NCBI RefSeq assembly: GCF_964026555.1
Contig: NZ_OZ032159.1
Span: 310,001 to 374,000, forward strand
DNA length: 64,000 bases
From: Candidatus Tisiphia endosymbiont of Beris chalybata
GTDB lineage: Bacteria; Pseudomonadota; Alphaproteobacteria; Rickettsiales; Rickettsiaceae
Direction: 5' to 3'
Shown here in pieces: positions 1 through 9,596 of this stretch. The notes beneath the pieces are model-generated. The model made no database searches and was not told the DNA's origin. It saw nothing but the letters and a program-made list of their open reading frames with translations. Within the stretch, counting starts at the first letter, position 1. Each line of letters begins with the position of its first letter. A program made the position numbers and the translations under genes.

Positions 1-903
1 CTTGCTATTTATAAGAATGATATTGATCTTATATCAAAACTGCTCGATAAGGATATTAATATTAATTTACAAGGTAAGGAAGGTAGCACTCCTTTAGCTG
101 AAGCCTTATACTCCCAATATCATGATGTAGCAAAGCTTTTAATGGCCCGGGATGCAGATGTGCATGTTAAGGATGTCTATAAAAATTCTCTCCTACATCT
201 TACAAAATCTGTACTGATATTGAAAGAATTATTAGAATTGGGTCTAGAGGTAGATAGTGTGAACAGCATAGGAGCGACACCTCTCGTATATGCAATATAC
301 CCATGGAATGCTAAAAAAGCGCAACTATTACTACAAAAAGGAGCAAATATTGAGCATAAAGTAACCGCACCCCCTGATCATGGTACGTGTTTAGATCATT
401 TACTTACCTCCAGTTTTATATCTCAACACTTGGATAGTACTCGTATTAAAACTTGTTTTAATACCATAAAAGTATTTATTGCATATGGGGCAAGAGTAGA
501 TCAAGAGAAGCTTGAATATTTCAGAAAATCAACGTCCCCAGCCCATCTAGAAGGGGTCAAAGTCGTATTCAAAACTAAAATTATCAAAGATATATTATCT
601 GCAAAAAGCCTCCCATCTTTGAAACATTCTGATTTGTCAATAAATCCCAACGATATGAATGAATTACATTACCAAATTATTAATGCTAGTCTAGATAAAG
701 TTGAGCTAACTGATGATTGGTTGAAGTTAACCCAGGGCTCTGTAAGTATATTAGATGATGTTACCAACACAGTTCTCTTAAGCAGTACCCCAGAAAAGTA
801 CTTTCCTGAAGAAAGTATAAATGAGGATGAAAAGAACGATGTTACCCAAGAAGCACATAATACATCTATTGAAGCAGAAATACAACCAATTGGAGAAGTC
901 TAA
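1..903 (+). CDS. Ankyrin-repeat protein, 5' end outside the window
   Basis: The frame is open from the first base, so the gene begins upstream; an internal ATG at 142 is not the true start. The first 125 residues contain degenerate ankyrin repeats (for example GSTPLAEALY and GATPLVYAIY, followed by LLLQKGANI-type helices). The last 130 residues show no recognisable domain and end in an acidic tail rich in Glu and Asn. Ankyrin repeats are protein-binding modules, and in Rickettsiales such proteins are often secreted into the host. No signal peptide can be judged because the N-terminus is missing. A host-directed role is inference. The gene is followed at once by transposon remnants. Confidence 0.8.
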   Translation, partial: LAIYKNDIDLISKLLDKDININLQGKEGSTPLAEALYSQYHDVAKLLMARDADVHVKDVYKNSLLHLTKSVLILKELLELGLEVDSVNSIGATPLVYAIYPWNAKKAQLLLQKGANIEHKVTAPPDHGTCLDHLLTSSFISQHLDSTRIKTCFNTIKVFIAYGARVDQEKLEYFRKSTSPAHLEGVKVVFKTKIIKDILSAKSLPSLKHSDLSINPNDMNELHYQIINASLDKVELTDDWLKLTQGSVSILDDVTNTVLLSSTPEKYFPEESINEDEKNDVTQEAHNTSIEAEIQPIGEV

Positions 904-942
904 AGGAGAACGTTTAATAGAGCTTGTTGTAAAACTCTAGAT

Positions 943-1285
943 TTATAATAATAAGCGATTTAAAAGTAATTTGCTCATAGCAATATAAATAAAATTTTGG
1001 GATGTTTGAGTTAAAAAATCATATTCCTTTGCTAATCTTCTACTTCTACCAAGCCAACCAAAGGTACGCTCTACTACCCAACGTCGCGGTTCAACCTTAA
1101 AACCCGACTGTTTAATTGGTAAACTCTGGACCGGAGTATCTTTATGAACCCAAACTCCATGCCTTGTTTTTCTCTTAACAATTTCCAAATCAATATCATA
1201 CTCTTTATTAATATAATCCTTTAACTTGCTACCTTGTAACCCATATCAGACCATATTTTTTTAACAGCACTATATTTGGTTAACA
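943..1285 (-). pseudogene. IS5-family transposase, C-terminal remnant
   Basis: The 81-residue frame from 1188 carries the C-terminal catalytic region of an IS5-type DDE transposase, recognisable from [18 protein letters not shown] with the conserved Glu. Upstream, another frame reads [17 protein letters not shown], which is the preceding part of the same protein family, so a frameshift lies near 1230. Everything before that is missing because the 146-bp palindromic element begins at about 1286. It is a dead fragment. The family assignment rests on the motif only. Confidence 0.75.
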
Positions 1286-1437
1286 TATTAGACCTCTTGC
1301 ATAACCTAATCTAATTGGTAATTTTGTCGTCGAAACTCCTCTCTGTTCCTCACGTACGTCTATGTACGCTGCGGTACTCGACTTCGTTTCTCCTAAAAAT
1401 TCTTCAATTATCTTTAGGTTATGCAAGAGGTCTAATA
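1286..1437. repeat. Palindromic element, class I, intergenic copy (146 bp between TAGACC and GGTCTA)
   Basis: The ends form an inverted repeat of about 23 bp: TATTAGACCTCTTGCATAAC at 1286 and its complement ending at 1437. The span from TAGACC (1289) to GGTCTA (1434) is 146 bp. Read on the minus strand, the interior aligns without gaps to the in-frame insertions at 33154-33299 and 20014-20159. The shared core contains GTACGTGAGGAA and CAAAATTACCA. It carries no transposase and looks like a small mobile or MITE-like palindrome. It sits exactly between two transposase remnants. Confidence 0.8.
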
Positions 1438-2109
1438 TTTAATGATCTCAAAGCCTTAAAATATAAGGTTTGTGCTGGAATATTGTGGGATAGAAAAGTC
1501 AATTTTGCTGCATATAGAAATGATAAAAATGAACTGATGGTTTTGGTGTCATCAATTGAGGTCGAAGTTGATATTTTTGCTTTATATAGGTACCGCTGGT
1601 CCATCGAACGGTTGTTTAAGCATCTCAAAAGCGGAGGCTTTGATATTGAAAAAAGTCACTTAGTAAATTTGGATAGATTCAAAAAATTATTGGTGGTAAC
1701 TACTATTGCTTCAGCTTTAATAGTTAAGAATGGCTTAATACAAAATTCACTAAACCCAATCCGTATAAAACTCCAAAAAACCACTGAAAAACAATTATTT
1801 TCATTATTTACTTACGGGTTTGATCATATTAAAAATATCTTTTATCAATCTATCATTAATAGCTGTAACTCAACTAATACGCACCTTATTAATACCTCCA
1901 AAAATAGAACTTCTTACTACTTACTCTGCCTCCCTACAAAAATCGTAGGGTACTATGAACGAGAACTTTCTCAAGAGCAACTAGCAAGCAAAATCGGTAA
2001 AACTAAGCAATATATCTCAGCTATTGAAAAAGGTACAAGACAAGGTACAATAGATACTCTAAAAAAGCTCAGCTTTGTTCTAAATGTTGATTTGGGTATG
2101 CTTAGTTAA
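1438..2109 (+). pseudogene. IS4-family transposase C-terminus fused to an XRE-type HTH tail
   Basis: The open frame formally starts at 1315 inside the palindromic element, but those residues are only translated repeat. From about 1438 the protein matches the C-terminal third of IS4-type transposases, with the YRYRWSIERLFKHLK motif containing the catalytic Glu. The N-terminal two thirds are missing. After residue 200 the sequence changes to a helix-turn-helix (LSQEQLASKIGKTKQYISAIE) that runs to the stop. An IS end therefore appears to have landed in, and fused with, a small XRE or antitoxin-like regulator. A short inverted repeat CCCTAC/GTAGGG at 1932-1950 lies near the junction. Function is unlikely. 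Confidence 0.65.
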
Positions 2110-2117
2110 GTAATATT

Positions 2118-2194
2118 TGGCGCACCCGAGAGGAGTCGAACCCCTAACCTTATGATCCGTAGTCATATACTCTATCCAATTGAGCTACGGGTGC
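2118..2194 (-). tRNA. tRNA-Arg (anticodon ACG), CCA encoded
   Basis: The reverse complement folds as a full cloverleaf. The acceptor stem GCACCCG pairs with CGGGTGC, the D arm contains GCTCAATTGGATAGAGT, the anticodon loop is CTACGGA (ACG), and the T loop is GGTTCGACTCC. The 3' CCA is encoded in the DNA at 2118-2120. The length is 77 nt. It is the only RNA gene I could recognise in the window. Confidence 0.95.
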
Positions 2195-2650
2195 TATATA
2201 GATGATATAATACTTTGAAAAAACGGCTGTTTGTTTCCTATAATGTTAATACAATAATTATATCAGAATGGCAAGCTGTACTAAATCATTTTAAAATCAG
2301 ATATCAAATATAAGATTATCAATTAATTAAGACGCTTGCATTATACTAACGAACTAGAATAATTGTCAATCAAAAAGCTATGATTTGCTGGGTCTTGTGG
2401 TAGTTGTTAAGATGGATCTAATGGTTACAGGGTCGTTAGCCAGTTGCAGCAAGTCTATTAATAAGCCTAATACTGATTCCTAGGCCGATTTTAATAAAAC
2501 AATTATCAATTAATTCTCTAAAAGTGTTAATTCGAGCTGGATGCTAATCTAAAAATATGTATACTGTATATAATAGACTTCCTACATAAGTCTAAAAAGT
2601 TATTTATATCCTATACATTAGACTTCTTTATAAAACTAGTCGCCCTTATA
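2195..2650. other. AT-rich intergenic stretch without a recognisable gene
   Basis: These 456 bases hold no convincing ORF. Near the right end lies AGACTTCCTACATAAGTCT (2575-2593), the same end sequence that borders the palindromic element at 46706-46869. A relic or solo end of that repeat family is therefore present. The stretch should contain the promoters of the leftward tRNA and the rightward macroglobulin gene, but I could not identify them with confidence. Confidence 0.5.
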
Positions 2651-2671
2651 GTGTTAGATTCAAGGAAACCT

Positions 2672-5600
2672 ATGCTTATTGCTCTTATTCGTACAATTAT
2701 TGTTCCTGGGCTGTGGAACTTAGTTGCATTTAAACATGCCAAGGCTCCTTGTATAAGAAAGGGTTTTGATACAGTAAAATCTATCATTATATTCGCTTTA
2801 CTTACTATATTAATGCCTTCTATTGCTCTAAGCGCTAGTACCACCCCTGCAGGCAATAATAAGCCAACCAATATTTTAGAAATTACTCCTCCTATCACCC
2901 CCCGACTAGAAAAATATTACTTAGGCCAGTTATTTGGTAAGAATAAGCTATATATCTCATTATGTGATGCCACAATAACTGAGCGTTGCGCAAAGCCTAG
3001 AATTATTGCCGAAAATGGCGGTAGAATTGCTAAAGGTATTACTATTAGTCCCTATATTGGAGGAGAATGGAGAATTAATGAGAATTATCATATAGAATTT
3101 ATTCCTGCAACTTATTGGCTTGCTAAAACAAATTATACTATCACGATTGATAAAAATAGTTTGCCCATTTTTTCCTCTCTAAACTATAATATTATCTCAT
3201 TTCAAACTCAACCGTTAGCGCCTAATATTAAAGAAATGGGTTATATCCAAGATGAGTATGATCTGGAGAAAAAATTCGTGCAAGCTAAAATAGAATGGAA
3301 TTATCCAGTAGAACAAAAATCTTTTGAAGAAAGACTAAAATTGAGCGTAGAAAATACTCAATCCCTATTACCTTTGTCCATAACCTTGAACGATAAAAAA
3401 ACTGAAGCGACGGTTACTACTACCCTGACAGCTCTTACTGATAAAGAACGTGTTGCTTCTTTAGTAATATCGGAAGGAGTGAAGCCTTTATATGGAGGAA
3501 AAGCTCTGAGCCATTCAGATATAGAGGAAATGGATAGAACATATATGGTAGGTAAAGAGAACTTTCATAAACACCACGAACAAACATTAATACCTGACAT
3601 ATATTCTTACTTTAAGGTCAAGAACGTCGATTTTACTATTGTGAAGAATGAAAAGAATATACCAGAACAAATTATTGTTATTAATACTAATGTCCCAATT
3701 TCTCCTGAAGAATTAAAAAATAATTTGCAACTATTATTATTACCTAAAGATAAAGCTGGCTCTTTTATGGGCGCTCCCAGTCAAAAAGACTATCAATGGA
3801 AAAGTAGCGCAGAAATAACTAAAGAGGTATTTGATCAAAGTATGTTAGTGAATTTTGATTCCTTACCTACTTATACAAAATACTCAAGTACAAATAGTAT
3901 TAAAGTTAATATGCCGCCAGGTAGATTCTTAATGCTAACACTAAAACGCGGCACTAAATCGTATGGTGATTTGATTTTAGGGCAAGATTATCAGAAAATA
4001 ATTCGTGTTAATAATTTCTTGTCGGAAATTAAAATAATGTCCGAAGGATCGTTACTATCTTTATTTGGAGAAAAAAAGCTGTCAATTTATTCTTTAGGGG
4101 TGAGTACGCTCAATATAGAAATAAATCAAATCGCTAAACATAATATTAATCATCTAATTAGTCAAACTTACCAAGATAGCAAATTTCACCAACCCAACTT
4201 TCGAAATTGGAGTTTTAATGAGTATAATATATCTAAAGTTTTTGAAGAAGTTAGAGAATTAAACTCAGAAGTGAAAAATATTCCACAATATTCTACTTTA
4301 GATTTTAATCAATATTTGAAAAGTAAATCTTTTGCCCCGGCAGGAAATGAAGAAAATAAAGGTTTATTTTTTGTAAAGATATCTGATCTTAATTCTAATG
4401 TGCAAGATAAAAGACTAATTTTAATTACTGATATAGGCTTCTTAGTCAAAATTCAACAAGATGGTATGCAAGAAATTTTTGTATCTTCTATTACAAAGCA
4501 AGCTCCATTAAAAGGAGCACTAGTGGAAATCATAGGACTAAACGGGCAGGCAATTGCTACCGCGACTACTGATAGTTCTGGACATGCCTCTTTACCAAAT
4601 GTTAGAAATTATATGCACGAAAAATCTCCTGTAGCATATATTATTAAACATAAGAATGATCTTGCTTTTATGCCTTATGGAAGAAGGGATAGAGAGGTAA
4701 ATTACTCAAAATTTGATGTTTCAGGTATCACCGCTTCAGCAGAAGGTTTAAAAGCGTATTTATTTTCTGACAGAGGAATATATAAACCTGGGGAGCAGGG
4801 TAATATTGGGATAATAGTGAAGCAGGCGAACTTTGCTAATAACCTAGAAAATATGCCATTAGAGCTAGAGGTAACCAACCCTAGAGGGCAAATCTTTGAC
4901 AAGAAAAAAATTACTCTAAATAAGGAAGGGTTGGTAGATTATTTATTTCAAACGAATGATAGTTCTCCCACTGGCACCTATAATTTTGCTCTATATATTG
5001 CTAAGGACAGATATAGGGGCAGTATGCTCGGGAATGTAGCAGTCAAAGTTGAAGAATTTTTACCTGATAGGATGAAGATACAATCTCGATTTAAGGTGCC
5101 TAGTAAAAAATTATATGTTTCCCCAGACAATCTAACAGTAGAAGTGGACTTACTGAATCTGTATGGTTCCCCTGCGGTTGGAAGGACGGTGGAAGCTACT
5201 ATTAACTTAGTACAGACAGGCTTTACCAATCTAGGCTTGCCAGACTATAAAGATTATATATTTTATAGTGGGATGGTAGACGAAAGACATTTTACTGAAA
5301 AACTGAATACTAGTATAACCGATAATAATGGGCATACAGAATTTGATTTAAACCTCAAACAATATAGCAATGCTACCTATCGAGTTGACTTTTTGGCCGA
5401 AGGATTTGAGCCAGATTCTGGTAGGAGTGTTAAAACTACTAACACAATTTTAGTATCTCCACTTCCGTATATTATTGGGTTTAAACCAAGCAGTAATCTA
5501 GCATACCTTAAACGGCACGACGAATGTAATCTAGAATTTATTGCCTTAGATAATGAAGGTAATAAAATTAGCATACCTCAGCTAGAAGTTGAATTAAAAA

Positions 5601-8502
5601 GGATAAATCATGTTAATAGCTTAACCTACCAAGCAGATGGTAGTTATGCTTATCAGTCCTTACCCATAGAAACCAGTATCACTAAAAGCGTAATTGCTGC
5701 TAATACTGGTTTAAGTTATCTGTATAAGCTCTCAACGCAAGAGGTAGGAGATTATGCTATTTATCTCCGCGATAAACAAGACCCTGATAAACTAGGTAGG
5801 GTCTTTTCACATATAGAATTTACCGTAATAGGAGAAGGGAACGTATCTGCCAGCTTAACTAAAAATAGTTCCTTGAAAATTAAAACCAATAAAGCAGACT
5901 ATAAGGCTGGCGAGGAAATAGAAGTCAGTGTTACTGCCCCTTATATTGGTTATGGGTTGATCACTATTGAAACGGACAAAGTGCATAATTTTACTTGGTT
6001 TAAAGCTCATACTAGTAATAGTACACATAAAATAACGGTTCCTAAAGATTTTGAAGGTAAAGGCTATATTAATGTGCAGTTTATTAGGTCACTGGCCTCA
6101 AGTGATATTTTTATTAGTCCTTTCAGTTATGCGACCATCCCCTTTACTGCTAATATTGAGAAACGAGAACAAAAAATTATTATCGATGTACCCAAGAAAA
6201 TACAGCCGGGGCACGATCTAACGTATTAAATACCGTACTAAAAGGCCAGGGAAAATAGCCATCTTTGCGGTTGACGAAGGTATATTATTATTTGGTCGTT
6301 ATCAAACTCCTAACCCTATCAATTATTTTATTAATAGTAGAGCTTTAGAAGTAACTACTGCTCACGTGTTAGACCTAATCCTACCGGAATATTCCCTGCT
6401 GAGAAGATACTCTAGCGCCGCAGGCGACGGGGTTTATCGATTATGGTAAAAATTTAAACCCCTTTAAACGCAAAACACAGCCACCAGTCGCCTTTTGGTC
6501 GGGGGTACTCGACTCTTCCACGAGCGAGCAAGAATTAAGTTTCCCGATCCCTGACTATTTTAACGGTACTATTAGAGTAATGGCGGTTGCAAGTAATCAA
6601 GAGGCAATTGGGAGCACTGCAGAGACTACATTAGTGCAGGGCGAGTTTGTGATTAGCCCTAATCTACCATTATTTGCCTGCCACCCCTGGGGATGAATTT
6701 ACTATTCCTATCACAATTGCTAATAATGTAGCAGGATCAGGCAATAGTGCTAAAGTACAAATTAATGCTCAGCCAAGTAGCCATCTAGAGTTACTTGATT
6801 GCCCCAAAGAAATGTTAATTGCAGAAGGAAAAGATAGTACTGCGCAAGTACGCGTTAAAGTTAAGGAGATATTGGGAAGCGCTAGCATCCAAATTACTGC
6901 TGCTCTAGGCGAGAGTAAGGCTTCAATAACTAGTACTACGAGTATTCGTCCTGCTAGCCCAAAGGTTACTACTGTTGACACTGGCTATACCAATAATAAA
7001 GAATTAGATATTGTTATGTCTAGAAAAATTTATCCCGACTTTGGGAAGGTGAAAGTCTCTCTTTCTCTACTACCAGTTGGGATTATTACTGGGCTTAAAG
7101 AATATTTAGATAATTACCCTTATGGTTGTACCGAACAATTAGTTAGCCAAAATTTTCCTAATGTATTATTGTATGATCAGCAGGATTTAGTGAGTGGATT
7201 AGAGCTGCAGCGTAAAAAATTATACGAAGGCCTAACGCAAGTATTCACCACTATTAGCGAGAGACAAAATATGATGGTAGTTTTAGCGTATGGGGTAATT
7301 ATGGGGCCTCGGATGACTTTACTACAGTATACACTATGCATTTCTTTACTGAAGCTTTAACGAAGAACTTGCCCGTACCAGATCATACCTTTAGTGCTGG
7401 TATTGATTACCTAAAAAATATGGCTAATAAAGCAATGTTTTCCAAAGATCAAGCGCGGGAGAAAGCTTATGCTATTTACATTTTAACTAGAAATAATGTG
7501 GTGACTACTCATTATATCGCTAACGTTATAAATTATTTAGAAACTGCTTATAAAGATCAATGGCATAATGATTTAGTAGCAATATACCTCGCTGCTACTT
7601 ATAAGATGCTCCATATGATCCCAGAAGCTAATCAGCTATTAGAGCAATTTAATTTAAGTGCTACTATAAAAGCGGATGTTCAGGCTCCAACATCTTATAA
7701 TTACAGCTTTTATAGTAATTTAATTAAATATTCCCAATATATTTATCTATTATCCCTACATTTTCCTGAGAGATTAGACAAGTTTACTCGTGACTTGAGT
7801 GCTAGCATAGCAAACTCGATCAATACAGGGTATAATACTATTGCTTCATCCTATGCTATTATGGCCAGCTTAGCCTACAGTAATACAATGAACAGCACTG
7901 TAGATAATTATTTTACACTTCAGCAATATGGTCCTCAAGCGTCCCAGGCCCCAGAACTCAATTTAAAAGCTGCACGAATTACTACAACTGAACTAGGGGT
8001 GGAAACTAATAAGTTGAAGATTATTTCTACTGCTCCTAATTTCTTCTACCAATTGATAATAGCAGGTTTCGATCAGAAGGTAGGAGATACAAGGGAGGAA
8101 AACGGCATTGAGCTTGATAGGCAGTATGTGGACGAACAAGGGGAACCAGTGAGCAAAGTTAAACTCGGCAGTACAGTAAACGTTTTATTAACTATCCGGT
8201 CCGCAAGTAATGCTACCTTACCAAATATAGCAGTAGTAGATTTACTGCCAGGTGGTTTTGAGTTAGACAGTGCGCCGAATATTAAAACAAAATTGTTAGA
8301 AAGCTGGGAACCATATTATGTTGATAAGCGAGATGATAGAGTAGTAATATTTGGTTCAGTCCCGGATTATAAAGTGCAATATCAATACAAGATTAAGGCA
8401 GTAAATAAAGGTACTTTTACTACTCCCGCCTGCTATGGGGAGTCTATGTATATCCCTAGTATTTATTCGAGAGGTGTTATTGGTAGTATAGTCATTGAGT
8501 AG
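2672..8502 (+). pseudogene. Alpha-2-macroglobulin family protein (YfhM-like), broken by frameshifts
   Basis: Read together, the fragments make a protein of about 1,940 residues, the normal size of bacterial alpha-2-macroglobulins. These are periplasmic protease traps that work with PBP1C. The first fragment has a hydrophobic export segment around residues 47-63 (IIIFALLTILMPSIALSA) and MG-type beta domains. It stops at 6229, but the homologous reading continues in other frames: KYRTKRPGKIAIFAVDEG from 6229, NLNPFKRKTQPPVAFWSG from about 6440, PATPGDEFTIP from about 6675, and YGASDDFTTVYTMHFFTEAL from about 7295. At least four frameshifts are therefore present. The thioester motif CTEQ survives at 7127-7138. 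ATG 2672, behind AAGGAAA, is a better start than GTG 2651. pbpC follows 10 bp after the stop. Several sequencing errors could mimic decay, but four clustered shifts beside an IS-split partner favour a real pseudogene. Confidence 0.85.
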
Positions 8503-8512
8503 CCGTTGGTCC

Positions 8513-8605
8513 TTGCGCAAAAAATTATACCATTTCCGAAAACTAATCATCACATCGCCTTACTTCATGTTCTTCGCTATATTGCTAGGGGGTATTACCT
8601 CATAT
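8513..8605 (+). pseudogene. pbpC: Severed 5' end of pbpC (membrane anchor)
   Basis: From a TTG codon at 8513 the frame encodes a short basic head (RKKLYHFRKL) and a membrane segment (YFMFFAILLGGITSY), typical of the N-terminal anchor of penicillin-binding protein 1C. The reading ends exactly at the IS982 insertion. If the IS and one CATAT copy are removed, the frame continues directly into MIIIKPP of the main pbpC frame. The start is 10 bp after the macroglobulin stop, as expected for the usual A2M-pbpC operon. TTG as start is inferred from position; no ATG is available. Confidence 0.75.
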
Positions 8606-9596
8606 AACGCCATGTTCGACTTTTTTTTAGCAGGTAACTAATTTTTCGAGTTGTGTTGGCACAAGTTTTAAAGACTTTGTCAAAAATGTAGCAATAGTAT
8701 GAGCAAGTAATTTTCTAGCGATGCGAGATTGTAGATGCCAGTAACTCTTAACTCTGATAGCATTAATAGCAAAACGTTCTGTAAGCTGACCAATAACAGT
8801 TTCAATTAAACGACGAGTAGCAGTAATCCATTTAAGGAAATTCTTGGATCTATTATCCTTCATATTCTTTTTTAAAGGTGTTTGTAAATCAATGTTTTTG
8901 GTGGCCAACTCATCTTTTAAATCCTGACCAAGATAGCCTTTATCGCCCAGTACCATGCCACTAATATTAGGAGACATTACTTGCAGAGCTTCACGTTCAG
9001 ACCCATTAGCAGGAGTTATCATGAATCCAGCTATTCGACCTTCTTCATTAATTAATACGTGTCCTAGAAAACCGTAATAATAGCTATCTTTCGAAGCGCA
9101 GTACCCATAGTCAGCGTATTCCTTAAAACATCGCCCTCTCGTTGCTCGGGCCAAATTTATTACAGGAATCGGTACCCCATCTATCATATGCAGATCTGAT
9201 TTGCTTGCACTCTTAAACAAGTCGGCAAGCAGCATGTTCTTAATAGATAAAAGACCGCTACATTGCTTCACATAAGACGGTCTACTCTTTAGATTGGGAA
9301 ACCATTCTTGAAAATGACGTTTAAAATATTCCCATATCTGCTTGTCTTGGTGCAAACCGATAAATTCTCCCACCACTTCCATTGTTAATGCTTCCACGTC
9401 ACTTAAGCAAGGTGGAAATCCTGCTTTCCTTACTTTGATATTTTTGGTTATTATAGTCATTTTTTCTTCTATGAAACAATACACAGTAATGATAAACTCT
9501 TCTAGGGTCATAGCTTCTTTCTCGATAATTGAACTATGACCTTATTAGGCTATCCTATTCTTTTGTCAATCTTAAAAAAAAGTCGAACATGGCGTT
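8606..9596 (-). mobile_element. IS982-family insertion sequence, copy 1 (991 bp)
   Basis: A 991-bp element bounded by 24-bp perfect terminal inverted repeats (AACGCCATGTTCGAC followed by T8A, and its complement). It is flanked by a 5-bp duplication CATAT at 8601-8605 and 9597-9601. It contains one transposase gene on the minus strand. A second copy lies at 26751-27741. The only difference I found between the copies is one silent base (8909 C versus 27054 T), so at least one of them moved recently. This insertion separates the membrane anchor of pbpC from the rest of the gene. Confidence 0.93.
8627..9511 (-). CDS. IS982-family transposase (copy 1)
   Basis: The 294-residue DDE transposase catalyses excision and insertion of the element. 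Family features are the MIDGVPIPV motif with the first catalytic Asp, the GYCASKDSYYYGF segment, LGDKGYLGQ with the second Asp, and RRLIETVIGQL with the catalytic Glu. Its length is that expected for an intact IS982 enzyme, and no frameshift is present, so it may be active. It fills almost the whole IS and is transcribed away from the pbpC remainder. The product is identical in sequence to the copy at 26772-27656. Confidence 0.92.
   Translation of the reverse strand: MTLEEFIITVYCFIEEKMTIITKNIKVRKAGFPPCLSDVEALTMEVVGEFIGLHQDKQIWEYFKRHFQEWFPNLKSRPSYVKQCSGLLSIKNMLLADLFKSASKSDLHMIDGVPIPVINLARATRGRCFKEYADYGYCASKDSYYYGFLGHVLINEEGRIAGFMITPANGSEREALQVMSPNISGMVLGDKGYLGQDLKDELATKNIDLQTPLKKNMKDNRSKNFLKWITATRRLIETVIGQLTERFAINAIRVKSYWHLQSRIARKLLAHTIATFLTKSLKLVPTQLEKLVTC

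Noticed and set aside
2611..2898. 95-residue frame opposite the start of the macroglobulin gene
   Set aside because: It overlaps the export signal of a recognisable protein and has no supporting feature.
6674..7360. Separate small gene for a 228-residue protein
   Set aside because: It is a middle fragment of the frameshifted alpha-2-macroglobulin, carrying its thioester motif.
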